Positions 1 through 6,152 of a stretch of 8,031 nt of DNA are shown here, one piece after another. Position numbers and translations under genes: made by a program. A model generated the notes under the pieces. That model was given only the letters and a program-made list of their open reading frames with translations. It was not told the DNA's origin and searched no databases. This stretch comes from Bradyrhizobium sp. (lineage in GTDB: Bacteria > Pseudomonadota > Alphaproteobacteria > Rhizobiales > Xanthobacteraceae). Numbering within the stretch: position 1 is the first letter of the stretch; each line of letters begins with the position of its first letter. The stretch lies in the NCBI GenBank assembly GCA_013695565.1, contig JACDAG010000189.1:1-8031 (forward strand), written 5' to 3'.

Positions 1-25
1 CCTTGCAATGGCTTGTAGAGACCTG

Positions 26-313
26 ATGAAACAACCATGCGTGTATATCATGGCGAACCGGCGCAACGGGACGCTTTACGCTGGCGTGACCAGCAATTTG
101 CCAAAACGCGCCTTCGAGCATCGCGAAGGGTTGGTTGCGGGGTTCTCGAAAACTCACGGGTGCAAGATTTTGGTCTGGTGCGAGTTTCACGACAACATGG
201 TCGACGCGATCTCGCGCGAAAAGCAAATCAAGGCTGGCAGCCGCAAGAAAAAGCTGGCGCTAATTGAAGGTTTGAACCCGCAATGGAAGGATCTTTTTGA
301 CCAACTGATATGA
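26..313 (+). CDS. GIY-YIG nuclease superfamily protein (small, stand-alone, YhbQ/UPF0213-like)
   Basis: A 95-residue protein made of a single GIY-YIG domain. The GIY-equivalent is VYI at residues 6-8 and the YIG-equivalent is LYAG at 17-20. The expected catalytic Arg follows as R28 in the run KRAFEHR, and the likely metal-binding Glu is E65 in REKQIK. The basic stretch SRKKKLALIE and the ending NPQWKDLF are typical of this small bacterial family. Length fits the family (about 85-100 aa), so it looks intact. I chose the ATG at 26 because GAG lies about 5 bases upstream and the protein then begins right before the domain; an in-frame ATG at 8 would add six residues that do not look like the family. 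The family is related to DNA-cleaving enzymes, but the role of these solo proteins is poorly defined. It converges on the ABC operon, with a palindrome between them. Family assignment is secure; cellular role is unknown. Confidence 0.88.
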   Translation: MKQPCVYIMANRRNGTLYAGVTSNLPKRAFEHREGLVAGFSKTHGCKILVWCEFHDNMVDAISREKQIKAGSRKKKLALIEGLNPQWKDLFDQLI

Positions 314-317
314 TCCA

Positions 318-397
318 GTCATTGCGAGAAGCGAAGTAGCGAAGCAATCCAGAGTCCCGCCCACGACTCTGGATTGCTTCGCTGCGCTCGCAATGAC
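318..397. repeat. Interspersed palindromic element (imperfect ~35-bp inverted repeat)
   Basis: Left arm 318-356 and right arm 365-397 are inverted copies around an 8-base loop (357-364). The outer 11 bases (GTCATTGCGAG / CTCGCAATGAC) and the inner 18 bases (from GCGAAGCAATCC to CCAGAGTC) pair perfectly. In between, the left arm carries 10 bases (AAGCGAAGTA) where the right arm has 4, so a bulge would form. The sequence type (CATTGCGAG...GAAGCAATCC) matches a palindrome I recognise as scattered in intergenic DNA of Bradyrhizobium-like genomes. It sits between two converging genes, so as RNA it could act as a shared end hairpin, though no U-run follows on either side. Recurrence in this genome cannot be checked from the window. 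Confidence 0.85.
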
Positions 398-434
398 GTG
401 CAGGGACTGCCTCGACTCACTCCCGTTGTGAAGG

Positions 435-1139
435 CTACAATCCCAGATACGCCTTGCGTACGTCCGGATTGCTCCTGATCTCCGCCGCACTGCCCTGCAT
501 CAGCACGCGGCCGGTTTGCAGGATGTAGGCGCGGTCGGCGATTTCCAGGCACTCCGCCATTCGCTGCTCGACGATCAAGACAGTCATCCCGGTGTCGCGG
601 ATGCGTTTGACGGCCTGGAAGATTTCATCGACCAGTTTCGGCATGATGCCTTGCGAGGGCTCGTCGAGCATCAACAGCCGCGGACGTGTCATCAGCGCGC
701 GGCTGATCGCCAACATCTGTTGCTCGCCGCCAGAGAGCGTTTCGGCGCGCTGGTCAAGCCGCTCCGACAATCGCGGGAACAACTGGAACACCAGATCGAG
801 CGGCTGGTCGCGATCCGCCTGCCCGCGGAAAAGGTAACTACCGAGCCGCAGATTGTCGCGCACCGAGAGCCGCGGAAACAGCCGGCGGTTTTCCGGCACA
901 TAGGCGATGCCGCGCGAGGTGATGACATGCTGCGCCAGGCCGTCGAGCCGCTCGCCGTCGAACGTGACGGTGCCGGAGCGCGGACGCTCGGCGCCGGCGA
1001 TCGACTTCAGCAGCGTCGACTTGCCGGCCCCGTTGGCGCCGGCGACGCAGACGATCTCGCCCTTGCCGACCTCGATCGAAACCGCCGAGATCGCGACCAG
1101 CCCCTGATAGGCGGTGGTGACTTCATGCACCGACAGCAT
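435..1139 (-). CDS. livF: Branched-chain/amide-type ABC transporter ATP-binding protein LivF
   Basis: A 234-residue cytoplasmic ATPase, the usual LivF length, one of two nucleotide-binding subunits that power the importer. Walker A GANGAGKST is at residues 34-42, the Q-loop region is around VPENRRLFPRLSV (81-93), the canonical signature LSGGEQQ is at 135-141 and Walker B LLMLDEP at 155-161. The switch position reads VEQ (190-192), with Gln where many ABC proteins have His; this is normal for LivF. The C-terminal KAYLGL is also typical. The ATG at 1137-1139 lies inside the end of livG (17-base overlap), preceded by a GGGGGA ribosome site, so translation is probably coupled. It is the last gene of the operon; the palindrome at 318-397 lies just downstream. 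Family is certain; the transported substrate is not. Confidence 0.95.
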   Translation of the reverse strand: MLSVHEVTTAYQGLVAISAVSIEVGKGEIVCVAGANGAGKSTLLKSIAGAERPRSGTVTFDGERLDGLAQHVITSRGIAYVPENRRLFPRLSVRDNLRLGSYLFRGQADRDQPLDLVFQLFPRLSERLDQRAETLSGGEQQMLAISRALMTRPRLLMLDEPSQGIMPKLVDEIFQAVKRIRDTGMTVLIVEQRMAECLEIADRAYILQTGRVLMQGSAAEIRSNPDVRKAYLGL

Positions 1140-1857
1140 GACGATCCCCCAGATAGGCAGTGATGACTTTCGGATCGCGAACCACGTCCTTGGGTTTGCC
1201 CTCGACCAATACCTTGCCGAGATCGAGCACGATGGCGCGGTCGACCAGCGGCATCACGATTTCCATGACGTGCTCGACCATCAGAATGGTGACGCCGGTA
1301 TCGCGCACCTTGCGGACCAGTTCGACGCCGGTCTGGGCCTCGATCGGAGTGAGGCCGGTCAGGCATTCGTCGAGCAGCAACAGCTTCGGTTCGGTTGCCA
1401 GCGCCCGCGCAACCTCGAGGCGGCGTTTCTCCGATGGAACGAGATCGCTGGCGAGCACATTGGCGCGCGCCGCAAGGCCACAGAACTCCAGCACCTCATG
1501 GGCTTTCCGCCGCGCCACGCGCATCACGGTGTTTCGCATCAGCGCGCCGACGATGACGTTGTCGATCACAGTCATGGTCTCAAAGCTTTTCACGACCTGA
1601 AAGGTCCGGGCGACACCGCGCACGCAGCGCTCGGCTGCCGGCAGCGCGGTGACGTCTTCGCCGTCGAACCAGATCGTGCCTTGAGTGGGCGGCAGCACGC
1701 CCGCGATCAGGTTGAACAGCGTCGACTTGCCGGCGCCGTTGGGCCCGATCAGGCCGACGATTTCGCCGCGCCCGACCGAGATCGAGACGTCGCTGTTGGC
1801 GACGAGACCGCCGAAGCGCTGCCAGACGCCGCGGGTTTCAAGCAGGGGGGCGGTCAT
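1123..1857 (-). CDS. livG: Branched-chain/amide-type ABC transporter ATP-binding protein LivG (degenerate signature motif)
   Basis: A 244-residue ATPase, partner of LivF. Walker A GPNGAGKST is at residues 38-46, the Q-loop at TFQVVKSF (85-92), Walker B LLLLDE at 159-164 and the switch His in MVEH (193-196). The signature region reads LVPSEKRRLE (139-148) instead of the usual LSYGQQRRLE, so the conserved Gly is missing, and Walker B is followed by Cys (LLLLDEC) rather than Pro. I recall a similar LTLxxRKRLE variant in other LivG-like proteins, so this may mark a subgroup rather than damage. The frame is open much further upstream, but the ATG at 1855-1857 is preceded by a near-ideal AAGGAGG at 7 bases and overlaps the livM stop as ATGA. 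That start also gives the normal LivG length. Translational coupling with livM is likely. Confidence 0.94.
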   Translation of the reverse strand: MTAPLLETRGVWQRFGGLVANSDVSISVGRGEIVGLIGPNGAGKSTLFNLIAGVLPPTQGTIWFDGEDVTALPAAERCVRGVARTFQVVKSFETMTVIDNVIVGALMRNTVMRVARRKAHEVLEFCGLAARANVLASDLVPSEKRRLEVARALATEPKLLLLDECLTGLTPIEAQTGVELVRKVRDTGVTILMVEHVMEIVMPLVDRAIVLDLGKVLVEGKPKDVVRDPKVITAYLGDRHAVGA

Positions 1858-2834
1858 CGTGTCGCCTCCTTGCGCTTCGGCGTGAACAGGGAGACCAGTC
1901 CTTGCGGCCGCGCCAGCGAGATCGCGATGATCAGGCCGCCATACACGATCAGGTCGACGCCGCGGCCGGAGCCGCCGATGAAGGAGCGCGTCAGCTCGGT
2001 CACCGGAATCAGGATGACTGCGCCCAGCATCGGTCCCCACAGCGTGCCGATGCCTCCCAGCACGGCCGGTAGCGCCATCAGCAGCGAGAAGTGGAAGCCC
2101 ATCACGCTCTCGGGGTCGATATAGGAGACGAACTGGGCGTAGAAGGCGCCGCCGACCGCGGTGAGGAACGCCGAGACGGCGGCCGCGCCCATCTTGGAGT
2201 TGAACACGACGACGCCGAGGCTTTCGGCGGCTTCCGGATTATCCTTCACCGCGCGCCACCAATAGCCCCATTTGGAATCTTCCAGCCACCAGGTGACGAA
2301 CCAGGCGACACAGACCAGCCCGAGCGCGAAGTAGAAATAGGGCAGCTTGCTGCGCGCGAACTGGAATTTGAGCCAGCTGTCGCTGCTCATGGGGATCGTG
2401 ATGCCGAGCGCGGCGCCCGCCCACTCCCAGTTCTGGATCAACAGCAGCGCGATCTCGGCGATGACGATGGTGGCGATCGCGAAATAATGGCCGCGCAGGC
2501 GGAAGCAGGGATAGCCCAGCGCCATCGCGATCACAGCCGATATCAGGCCGCCGCCGATCATGCCGAACCACGGCAACACGCCGAACTTCGTGAACAGGAT
2601 CGTGGTGGTGTAGGCGCCGAGGCCGAAATAGAGCGCGTGGCCGAGCGAAATCTGCCCGCAATAGCCGGAGAGAATATTCCAGCTCTGCGACAGCGCCCCG
2701 TACATCAGGGTCAGGACCATGATGTTCTGGACGTAGACGTCCTTGACGAACAGCGGCACGACGGCGGCGATCGCGGCGAGACAGAAAGCGACGATCAGGT
2801 CGCGGCGGCGGCGGTTTGCGAAATCCGTATCCAT
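1854..2834 (-). CDS. livM: Branched-chain/amide-type ABC transporter permease LivM
   Basis: A 326-residue inner-membrane permease, one of two forming the translocation channel. It has about eight to ten hydrophobic spans, with the first near residues 12-30. The family-typical stretch SGYCGQISLGHALYFGLGAY lies at about 55-74. The cytoplasmic coupling-loop motif WRAVKDNPEAAESLGV lies at about 192-207 and should contact the ATPases. The late glycine-rich motif GGIGTLWGPMLGA is near 259-271. The tail is basic and ends in the ATGA overlap with livG. The start is either the ATG at 2832-2834, which shares one base with the livH stop (TGATG), or the GTG three bases earlier, which adds one residue. 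There is no strong ribosome site, so translation probably depends on ribosomes terminating on livH. Trp is frequent around 178-193 (TWWLEDSKWGYWWRAVKD). Confidence 0.94.
   Translation of the reverse strand: MDTDFANRRRRDLIVAFCLAAIAAVVPLFVKDVYVQNIMVLTLMYGALSQSWNILSGYCGQISLGHALYFGLGAYTTTILFTKFGVLPWFGMIGGGLISAVIAMALGYPCFRLRGHYFAIATIVIAEIALLLIQNWEWAGAALGITIPMSSDSWLKFQFARSKLPYFYFALGLVCVAWFVTWWLEDSKWGYWWRAVKDNPEAAESLGVVVFNSKMGAAAVSAFLTAVGGAFYAQFVSYIDPESVMGFHFSLLMALPAVLGGIGTLWGPMLGAVILIPVTELTRSFIGGSGRGVDLIVYGGLIIAISLARPQGLVSLFTPKRKEATR
1865..1871 (-). promoter_or_regulatory. Strong ribosome binding site of livG, inside the livM coding end
   Basis: The minus strand reads AAGGAGG, seven bases before the livG ATG. 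It settles the livG start against an in-frame upstream start near 2040, which would add 61 residues lying entirely within livM. Confidence 0.85.
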
Positions 2835-3712
2835 CACATCGACCCGAACAGACCGCGCGGCCGCACGAACACGACCAGGAGATAAACGGCATAGATCCCG
2901 ACCGACTTCAGCGAAGGCGGCAGGATCAACGCGGTGGTGGCTTCGACCAGGCCGACGATGATGCCGCCGGCAAAGGCGCCGAACACGCTGCCGAAGCCGC
3001 CGAGCGCCACCGTGACATAGGCGATCAGCGCAAACGACGCGCCGACGTCGGGGTAGATGTAGAAGAAGATCGACATGATGGCGCCGGCCAGACCCACCAG
3101 CGCCGCGCCGAGGCCCCAGCCCAGCGCGAACACGCGATTCTTGTCGATGCCGACCAGCGCCACCGCACCGGCATCCTCGCGGGTGGCTTCGAGCGCGCGG
3201 CCAAAGTCAGTGCGGTTGATGAAGAAATAGAGCCCGCCGAAGGCTGCCATCGCCACCGCCGCGCCGATCAGTTGCGGCTGCGGCAGGAAGATGCCGCCGA
3301 TCGAGATGGTTTTGCCGCCGAGCCATGGATGGGTGACGCTGCGATAATCCGGCGTGAAGAAGAACTGCGCCACGCCGCGCATCACGATCGCAAGCCCGAA
3401 AGTGGAGAAGATCTGCACCATGCCGGTATTGGCCTTCGCCCTGACCGCAAAGCGTACGATCAGGAGATAGACCACGGCGCCGAACACAAACAGCGCGGCT
3501 GCGACCAGCGGCGCCGCCAGCAGCGGATCAATCGCAAAGAACGCGAACAGAAAGAACGAGGCGTACATCGCGAGCATCAGGAATTCGCCATGGGCGAAAT
3601 TCACGACGTCCATCAGGCCGAAGATCAGCGCGAGGCCGACCGCGATCAGCCCGTAGAGCAGCCCCATCAGCAGGCCGCTCGCAAGGCTTTGGATAATGGT
3701 CTCGGCTGTCAC
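2834..3712 (-). CDS. livH: Branched-chain/amide-type ABC transporter permease LivH
   Basis: A 292-residue inner-membrane permease, the pair-mate of LivM and of usual LivH length. The N-terminus carries the family hallmark: a first span rich in Gly/Leu (about 13-33), then FGLMDVVNFAHGEF at about 31-44. The ATPase-coupling loop is GRALEATREDAGAVALVGID (about 171-190), and the late motif GGFGSVFGAFAGG is near 238-250. It ends RPRGLFGSM, close to the usual RPxGLFG ending. I chose the GTG at 3710-3712, which has an AGGGG ribosome site seven bases upstream. It is the first of four overlapping genes and is separated from the substrate-binding gene by 172 bases holding a large inverted repeat, which probably sets permease expression relative to the binding protein. 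Confidence 0.94.
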   Translation of the reverse strand: MTAETIIQSLASGLLMGLLYGLIAVGLALIFGLMDVVNFAHGEFLMLAMYASFFLFAFFAIDPLLAAPLVAAALFVFGAVVYLLIVRFAVRAKANTGMVQIFSTFGLAIVMRGVAQFFFTPDYRSVTHPWLGGKTISIGGIFLPQPQLIGAAVAMAAFGGLYFFINRTDFGRALEATREDAGAVALVGIDKNRVFALGWGLGAALVGLAGAIMSIFFYIYPDVGASFALIAYVTVALGGFGSVFGAFAGGIIVGLVEATTALILPPSLKSVGIYAVYLLVVFVRPRGLFGSM

Positions 3713-3719
3713 AGGTGTG

Positions 3720-3724
3720 CCCCT
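3720..3724 (-). promoter_or_regulatory. Ribosome binding site of livH (supports GTG start)
   Basis: The minus strand reads AGGGG, seven bases before the GTG start. It lies only a few bases past the inverted-repeat element, so folding of that element could affect access to it. Confidence 0.65.
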
Positions 3725-3730
3725 ATCGCT

Positions 3731-3850
3731 CGTCGTCCCTGCGAACGCAGGGACCCATAACCACCGGAATCGCGTTGTAAGGAAGGACGTGAGGCTACGA
3801 TGAAACCGATACTCCTCGGCGCATGGGTCCCTGCGTTCGCAGGGACGACG
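3731..3850. repeat. Long inverted-repeat element with nested hairpins, between the binding-protein gene and livH
   Basis: Arms 3731-3758 and 3823-3850 are a perfect 28-base inverted repeat around a 64-base centre. Each arm is itself nearly palindromic (TCCCTGCG-AA-CGCAGGGA, an 8-bp stem), so the RNA can fold either as one long stem or as two small hairpins. The arm sequence, of the kind that reads VVPANAGTH in one frame, resembles a repeat family I know as scattered in alphaproteobacterial intergenic DNA. No transposase is present. A separate weak hairpin (CCGTC 3866-3870 with GACGG 3879-3883) lies between this element and the end of the binding-protein gene. Confidence 0.9.
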
Positions 3851-3884
3851 CTGGATTTGTGGTAACCGTCCCGGAAGCGACGGA

Positions 3885-5129
3885 TCACTTCATCGGCCAG
3901 ACGGCCTCGGCAACCGCGCCCTGCGGCGGCGAGATGGTGACGAACTTGCCGCCGATATACTGCAGCAGCACCGGATCGGCGTCGTTGTTCTGGCCCAGTT
4001 CGTCGAACTTCACGCGCTTCCACGGCATGATGGTCTGCTCGCCCGGGATTTCGGTCGCGGCCAGCGCGGCGCGGATCTTTTCACCATCGGTCGACTTGGC
4101 GCGGTTGATGCCATCAGCCAGAACGATCAGGCCCATGAACTCGCGCGACGTGTTGTCGTTCAGATCCTTGCCCGACTTCGCCTTGAACATGTCGTTGATC
4201 TTGCCGACCATCGGCCGCTTGGCCGCGAGATCCAGCGAGAAGCTGCCACGGGTGATCACGCCCTCGAGCTTGTCGCCGACCGCGTCGTACAGCGCCTTCT
4301 CGGAAAAGCCCGCGGCCTGCGCCACGATGGCCTTCGGCTTGTAGCCGAGCTCGGCCATGGTCTTGACCAGCATGATGCCGTCGGTGGTGTAGCTCGAGGG
4401 CATCAGCACGTCGGCATTCGCCGCCTTGAGCTGCTGAACTTCCGCCGACAGCGACGGCGAATTGGAACGGTACTTGATGTCGGCAACGATCTTGTAGCCA
4501 CGCTCATTCGCAAGCTTGATCTGCGCGTTCGCGGAGTCGGTTCCGAAGATCGTATCCTCGTGGAACAGCGCCAGCGTCTCGATCTTGGTGCCCTTCTTCT
4601 TCAAGGCGTCGTAGAAATCGAACATCGCCTTGGTGAACATTTCGTCGTGGGGCGCGGCGCGGAAGAAGAATTTCAGGCCGCGGGTATGCAGGCTCGGCGA
4701 CGAGTTGTCGGCCGAAACGAACGGGATCTGATAGCGCTCGCAGGTCTGGCTGATGGTGACCGCCACCGAGCTCTGGTAGCTGCCGATGATGGCGCAGACT
4801 TTTTCCTGCGTGATCAGGCGCTCGGCTTCGGCGCGGCCCTTCTGGGGATCGCCCTGATGGTCGGCGAACACGAGGCGAATCTTGGCACCGCCCAGTCCGG
4901 ACAATCCGGCATCCTTTGCCAGGGGCAGATCGAAATCATGCTTGTTGTTGATGATGTCAGTTGCGGTCGCATAGGCGTGCTGCGCGTCGACGCCGATCTG
5001 CGCATTGGCGCCGGACATCGGATAAGTGACGCCGATCACCACTTCGGAAGTTTGCGCGCGGGCCGCGATCGGCGCGAGAGCTGCGGCGGCGGTGGCTCCA
5101 AGCAATACATTGCGGCGAGTGATCGTCAT
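3885..5129 (-). CDS. Periplasmic substrate-binding protein of Liv/HAAT-type ABC transporter
   Basis: A 414-residue type-1 periplasmic binding protein (Peripla_BP_6/Leu-Ile-Val-binding family) that should capture the substrate and deliver it to LivHM. The N-terminus has a twin-arginine-like signal: TRRNVLL at residues 4-10, an alanine-rich core, and a likely cleavage site after ARA (23-25). The mature part opens with the family pattern VVIGVTYPMSGANAQIG. Later come the lobe-1 segment VFADHQGDPQKGRAEAERLI, the binding-cleft region IIGSYQSSVAVTISQ followed by IPFVSADNSSP, and FRAAPHDEMF. The start ATG at 5127-5129 has AGGGGA at 5137-5142. It lies 82 bases downstream of the YcsI-family gene on the same strand, so co-transcription is plausible. 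The family includes binders of branched-chain amino acids, amides, urea and aromatic acids, so the ligand cannot be named. Confidence 0.93.
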   Translation of the reverse strand: MTITRRNVLLGATAAAALAPIAARAQTSEVVIGVTYPMSGANAQIGVDAQHAYATATDIINNKHDFDLPLAKDAGLSGLGGAKIRLVFADHQGDPQKGRAEAERLITQEKVCAIIGSYQSSVAVTISQTCERYQIPFVSADNSSPSLHTRGLKFFFRAAPHDEMFTKAMFDFYDALKKKGTKIETLALFHEDTIFGTDSANAQIKLANERGYKIVADIKYRSNSPSLSAEVQQLKAANADVLMPSSYTTDGIMLVKTMAELGYKPKAIVAQAAGFSEKALYDAVGDKLEGVITRGSFSLDLAAKRPMVGKINDMFKAKSGKDLNDNTSREFMGLIVLADGINRAKSTDGEKIRAALAATEIPGEQTIMPWKRVKFDELGQNNDADPVLLQYIGGKFVTISPPQGAVAEAVWPMK

Positions 5130-5136
5130 GACAAAA

Positions 5137-5142
5137 TCCCCT
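5137..5142 (-). promoter_or_regulatory. Ribosome binding site of the substrate-binding protein gene
   Basis: The minus strand reads AGGGGA within about 7-8 bases of the ATG, supporting the start that gives a complete signal peptide. Confidence 0.65.
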
Positions 5143-5165
5143 GTTGGTCGGCAGTCATCGATGAA

Positions 5166-5183
5166 ACGGTTGACGGTTACGGT
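5166..5183. repeat. Three close copies of ACGGT (minus strand ACCGT) upstream of the binding-protein gene
   Basis: ACGGT occurs at 5166, 5173 and 5179 in the 82-base gap between the YcsI-family gene and the binding-protein gene. The spacing (7 and 6 bases) is tighter than one helical turn. It might be a protein-binding site or chance; no clear promoter was recognised beside it. Confidence 0.3.
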
Positions 5184-5211
5184 AAAGCCTCAATGAGTGG
5201 CACGAATTGCA

Positions 5212-6033
5212 TCAAAGCACGGCAAGCGTCTTGTTCTGCAGATCGGTCACCAGCATCAATCCGGGCGCATGCGTGATCGCAAACGGCAATTTGGCCGCCG
5301 CGATCACCGATTGCGGTGTCACGCCGCAGGCCCAGAACACCGGAATCTCGTCCGCCGCGATCGGCACCGCATCGCCGTAATCGGGCTTGTCGATATCGGC
5401 GATGCCGATCGAATGCGGATGCCCGAGATGAACCGGTGCGCCGTGCACGGAGGGAAAGCGCGACGTGATCTGCACCGCGCGGATCGCATCCGCCGGCTTG
5501 AACGGCCGCATCGATACCACCATCGGCCCCGCGAACGGGCCCGCCGCGCCGCAGGCGATGTTGGTGCGGTACATCGGCACGCGCAGCTTGCGCTCGATGT
5601 GGCGGATCGGCAGGCCGTCCGCCAGCAACGCCTCTTCAAACGAATATGAGCACCCGATCACGAACGCCACCAGGTCGTCGCGCCAGCGCGCCATGATGTC
5701 GGTCGGTTCCTCCACCACTTCGCCATCGCGCCAGACGCGGTAGCGCGGCAGGTCGGTGCGGATGTCGAGGTCGAGGCCGAGCGAGGGAATGCGGGGATTG
5801 CCGACGTCGGACATTCCGATGATCGGACACGGTTTGGGATTGAGCTGGCAGAACCGGTGAAAGGCCGCCGCCAGTTTCTCCGGCAGGATGACGAGATTGC
5901 CCTGGACGAAGCCGTTGGCGACCCCGGCCGTGGTGGCGGCCATGCCGGTCCGGCAGGCGTGCCGGGCAGCGACGCTGGGCGATAAGCCAGCCGTATCGAG
6001 ACTAGAGCGATCCATTTTTGCCAAGCTGGTCAT
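5212..6033 (-). CDS. YcsI/DUF1445 family protein (putative hydro-lyase, D-glutamate cyclase-like family)
   Basis: A 273-residue cytoplasmic protein of the DUF1445/YcsI family (UPF0317, PF07286), with no signal peptide or membrane span. Family motifs appear in order: GFVQGNLVILP (41-51), GCSYSFEEALL (127-137), VPMYRTNI (152-159), MVVSMRP (171-177), VHGAPVHLGHP (196-206), PVFWACGVTPQ (231-241) and ITHAPGLMLVTD (253-264). Length is normal and the gene looks intact. The family is named after a domain of mammalian D-glutamate cyclase, and Bacillus ycsI neighbours the 5-oxoprolinase genes; the bacterial protein's own reaction is not firmly established. The ATG at 6031-6033 has GGAG 11 bases upstream; an ATG at 6013-6015 is an alternative. 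It is divergent from the lysR gene and first in the direction leading to the transporter, suggesting it modifies the imported compound or its product. Confidence 0.9.
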   Translation of the reverse strand: MTSLAKMDRSSLDTAGLSPSVAARHACRTGMAATTAGVANGFVQGNLVILPEKLAAAFHRFCQLNPKPCPIIGMSDVGNPRIPSLGLDLDIRTDLPRYRVWRDGEVVEEPTDIMARWRDDLVAFVIGCSYSFEEALLADGLPIRHIERKLRVPMYRTNIACGAAGPFAGPMVVSMRPFKPADAIRAVQITSRFPSVHGAPVHLGHPHSIGIADIDKPDYGDAVPIAADEIPVFWACGVTPQSVIAAAKLPFAITHAPGLMLVTDLQNKTLAVL

Positions 6034-6103
6034 CGTTGCAACAGCTCCAATTGGGTCGACATCTACTCGGACATAAGGTTATGATAATGTCTAGTCGTCA
6101 TTT

Positions 6104-6131
6104 TTGATCGAGATCGATAAATTCATATTAT
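6104..6131 (+). promoter_or_regulatory. Candidate promoter of the lysR gene
   Basis: TTGATC (6104-6109) and TATTAT (6126-6131) are 16 bases apart and resemble a sigma-70-type promoter; transcription would start about 15 bases before the ATG. It overlaps the dyad at 6114-6134. Alphaproteobacterial promoters often deviate from this consensus, so this is a prediction by eye. Confidence 0.45.
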
Positions 6132-6134
6132 CGA
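6114..6134. promoter_or_regulatory. Candidate LysR-type operator (interrupted dyad with T-N11-A)
   Basis: TCGATAA (6114-6120) and TTATCGA (6128-6134) form a perfect 7-base inverted repeat with a 7-base spacer. Within it, T6118 and A6130 are exactly 11 bases apart with dyad symmetry (ATAA-N7-TTAT), the classic LysR box. It lies 18 bases before the lysR ATG and about 80 bases from the divergent YcsI-family start, where an autoregulatory site would be expected. Confidence 0.6.
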
Positions 6135-6152
6135 CCTGCGGCAAGAGGGTGC

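Noticed and set aside
260..552. Two minus-strand open frames reading through the first palindrome
   Set aside because: Their distinctive residues come from the palindrome itself and the rest overlaps the ends of the GIY-YIG and livF genes in other frames; no ribosome site or family match.
516..1163. Long plus-strand open frame opposite livF
   Set aside because: Antisense shadow of a well-conserved ATPase in GC-rich DNA; composition rich in Arg, Asp, Gln and His with no recognisable domain.
1858..2040. Upstream extension of LivG by 61 residues
   Set aside because: It falls inside livM, reads as Arg-rich out-of-frame sequence, and the strong AAGGAGG site supports the downstream ATG.
1114..2124. 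336-codon plus-strand open frame opposite livG and the end of livM
   Set aside because: Lies opposite genes with clear Walker motifs and permease motifs; low-complexity residue make-up, no family resemblance.
2091..3760. Two long plus-strand open frames opposite livM and livH
   Set aside because: Highly charged, repetitive composition (Arg, Asp, Glu, His, Gln) is what the complement of hydrophobic membrane-protein codons gives.
3709..4023. Minus-strand open frame containing VVPANAGTH
   Set aside because: Those residues are a translation of the inverted-repeat element; the remainder overlaps the binding-protein gene in another frame.
4560..5276. 238-codon plus-strand open frame opposite the binding-protein gene
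   Set aside because: Antisense to a protein with clear family motifs and signal peptide; no recognisable domain or ribosome site.
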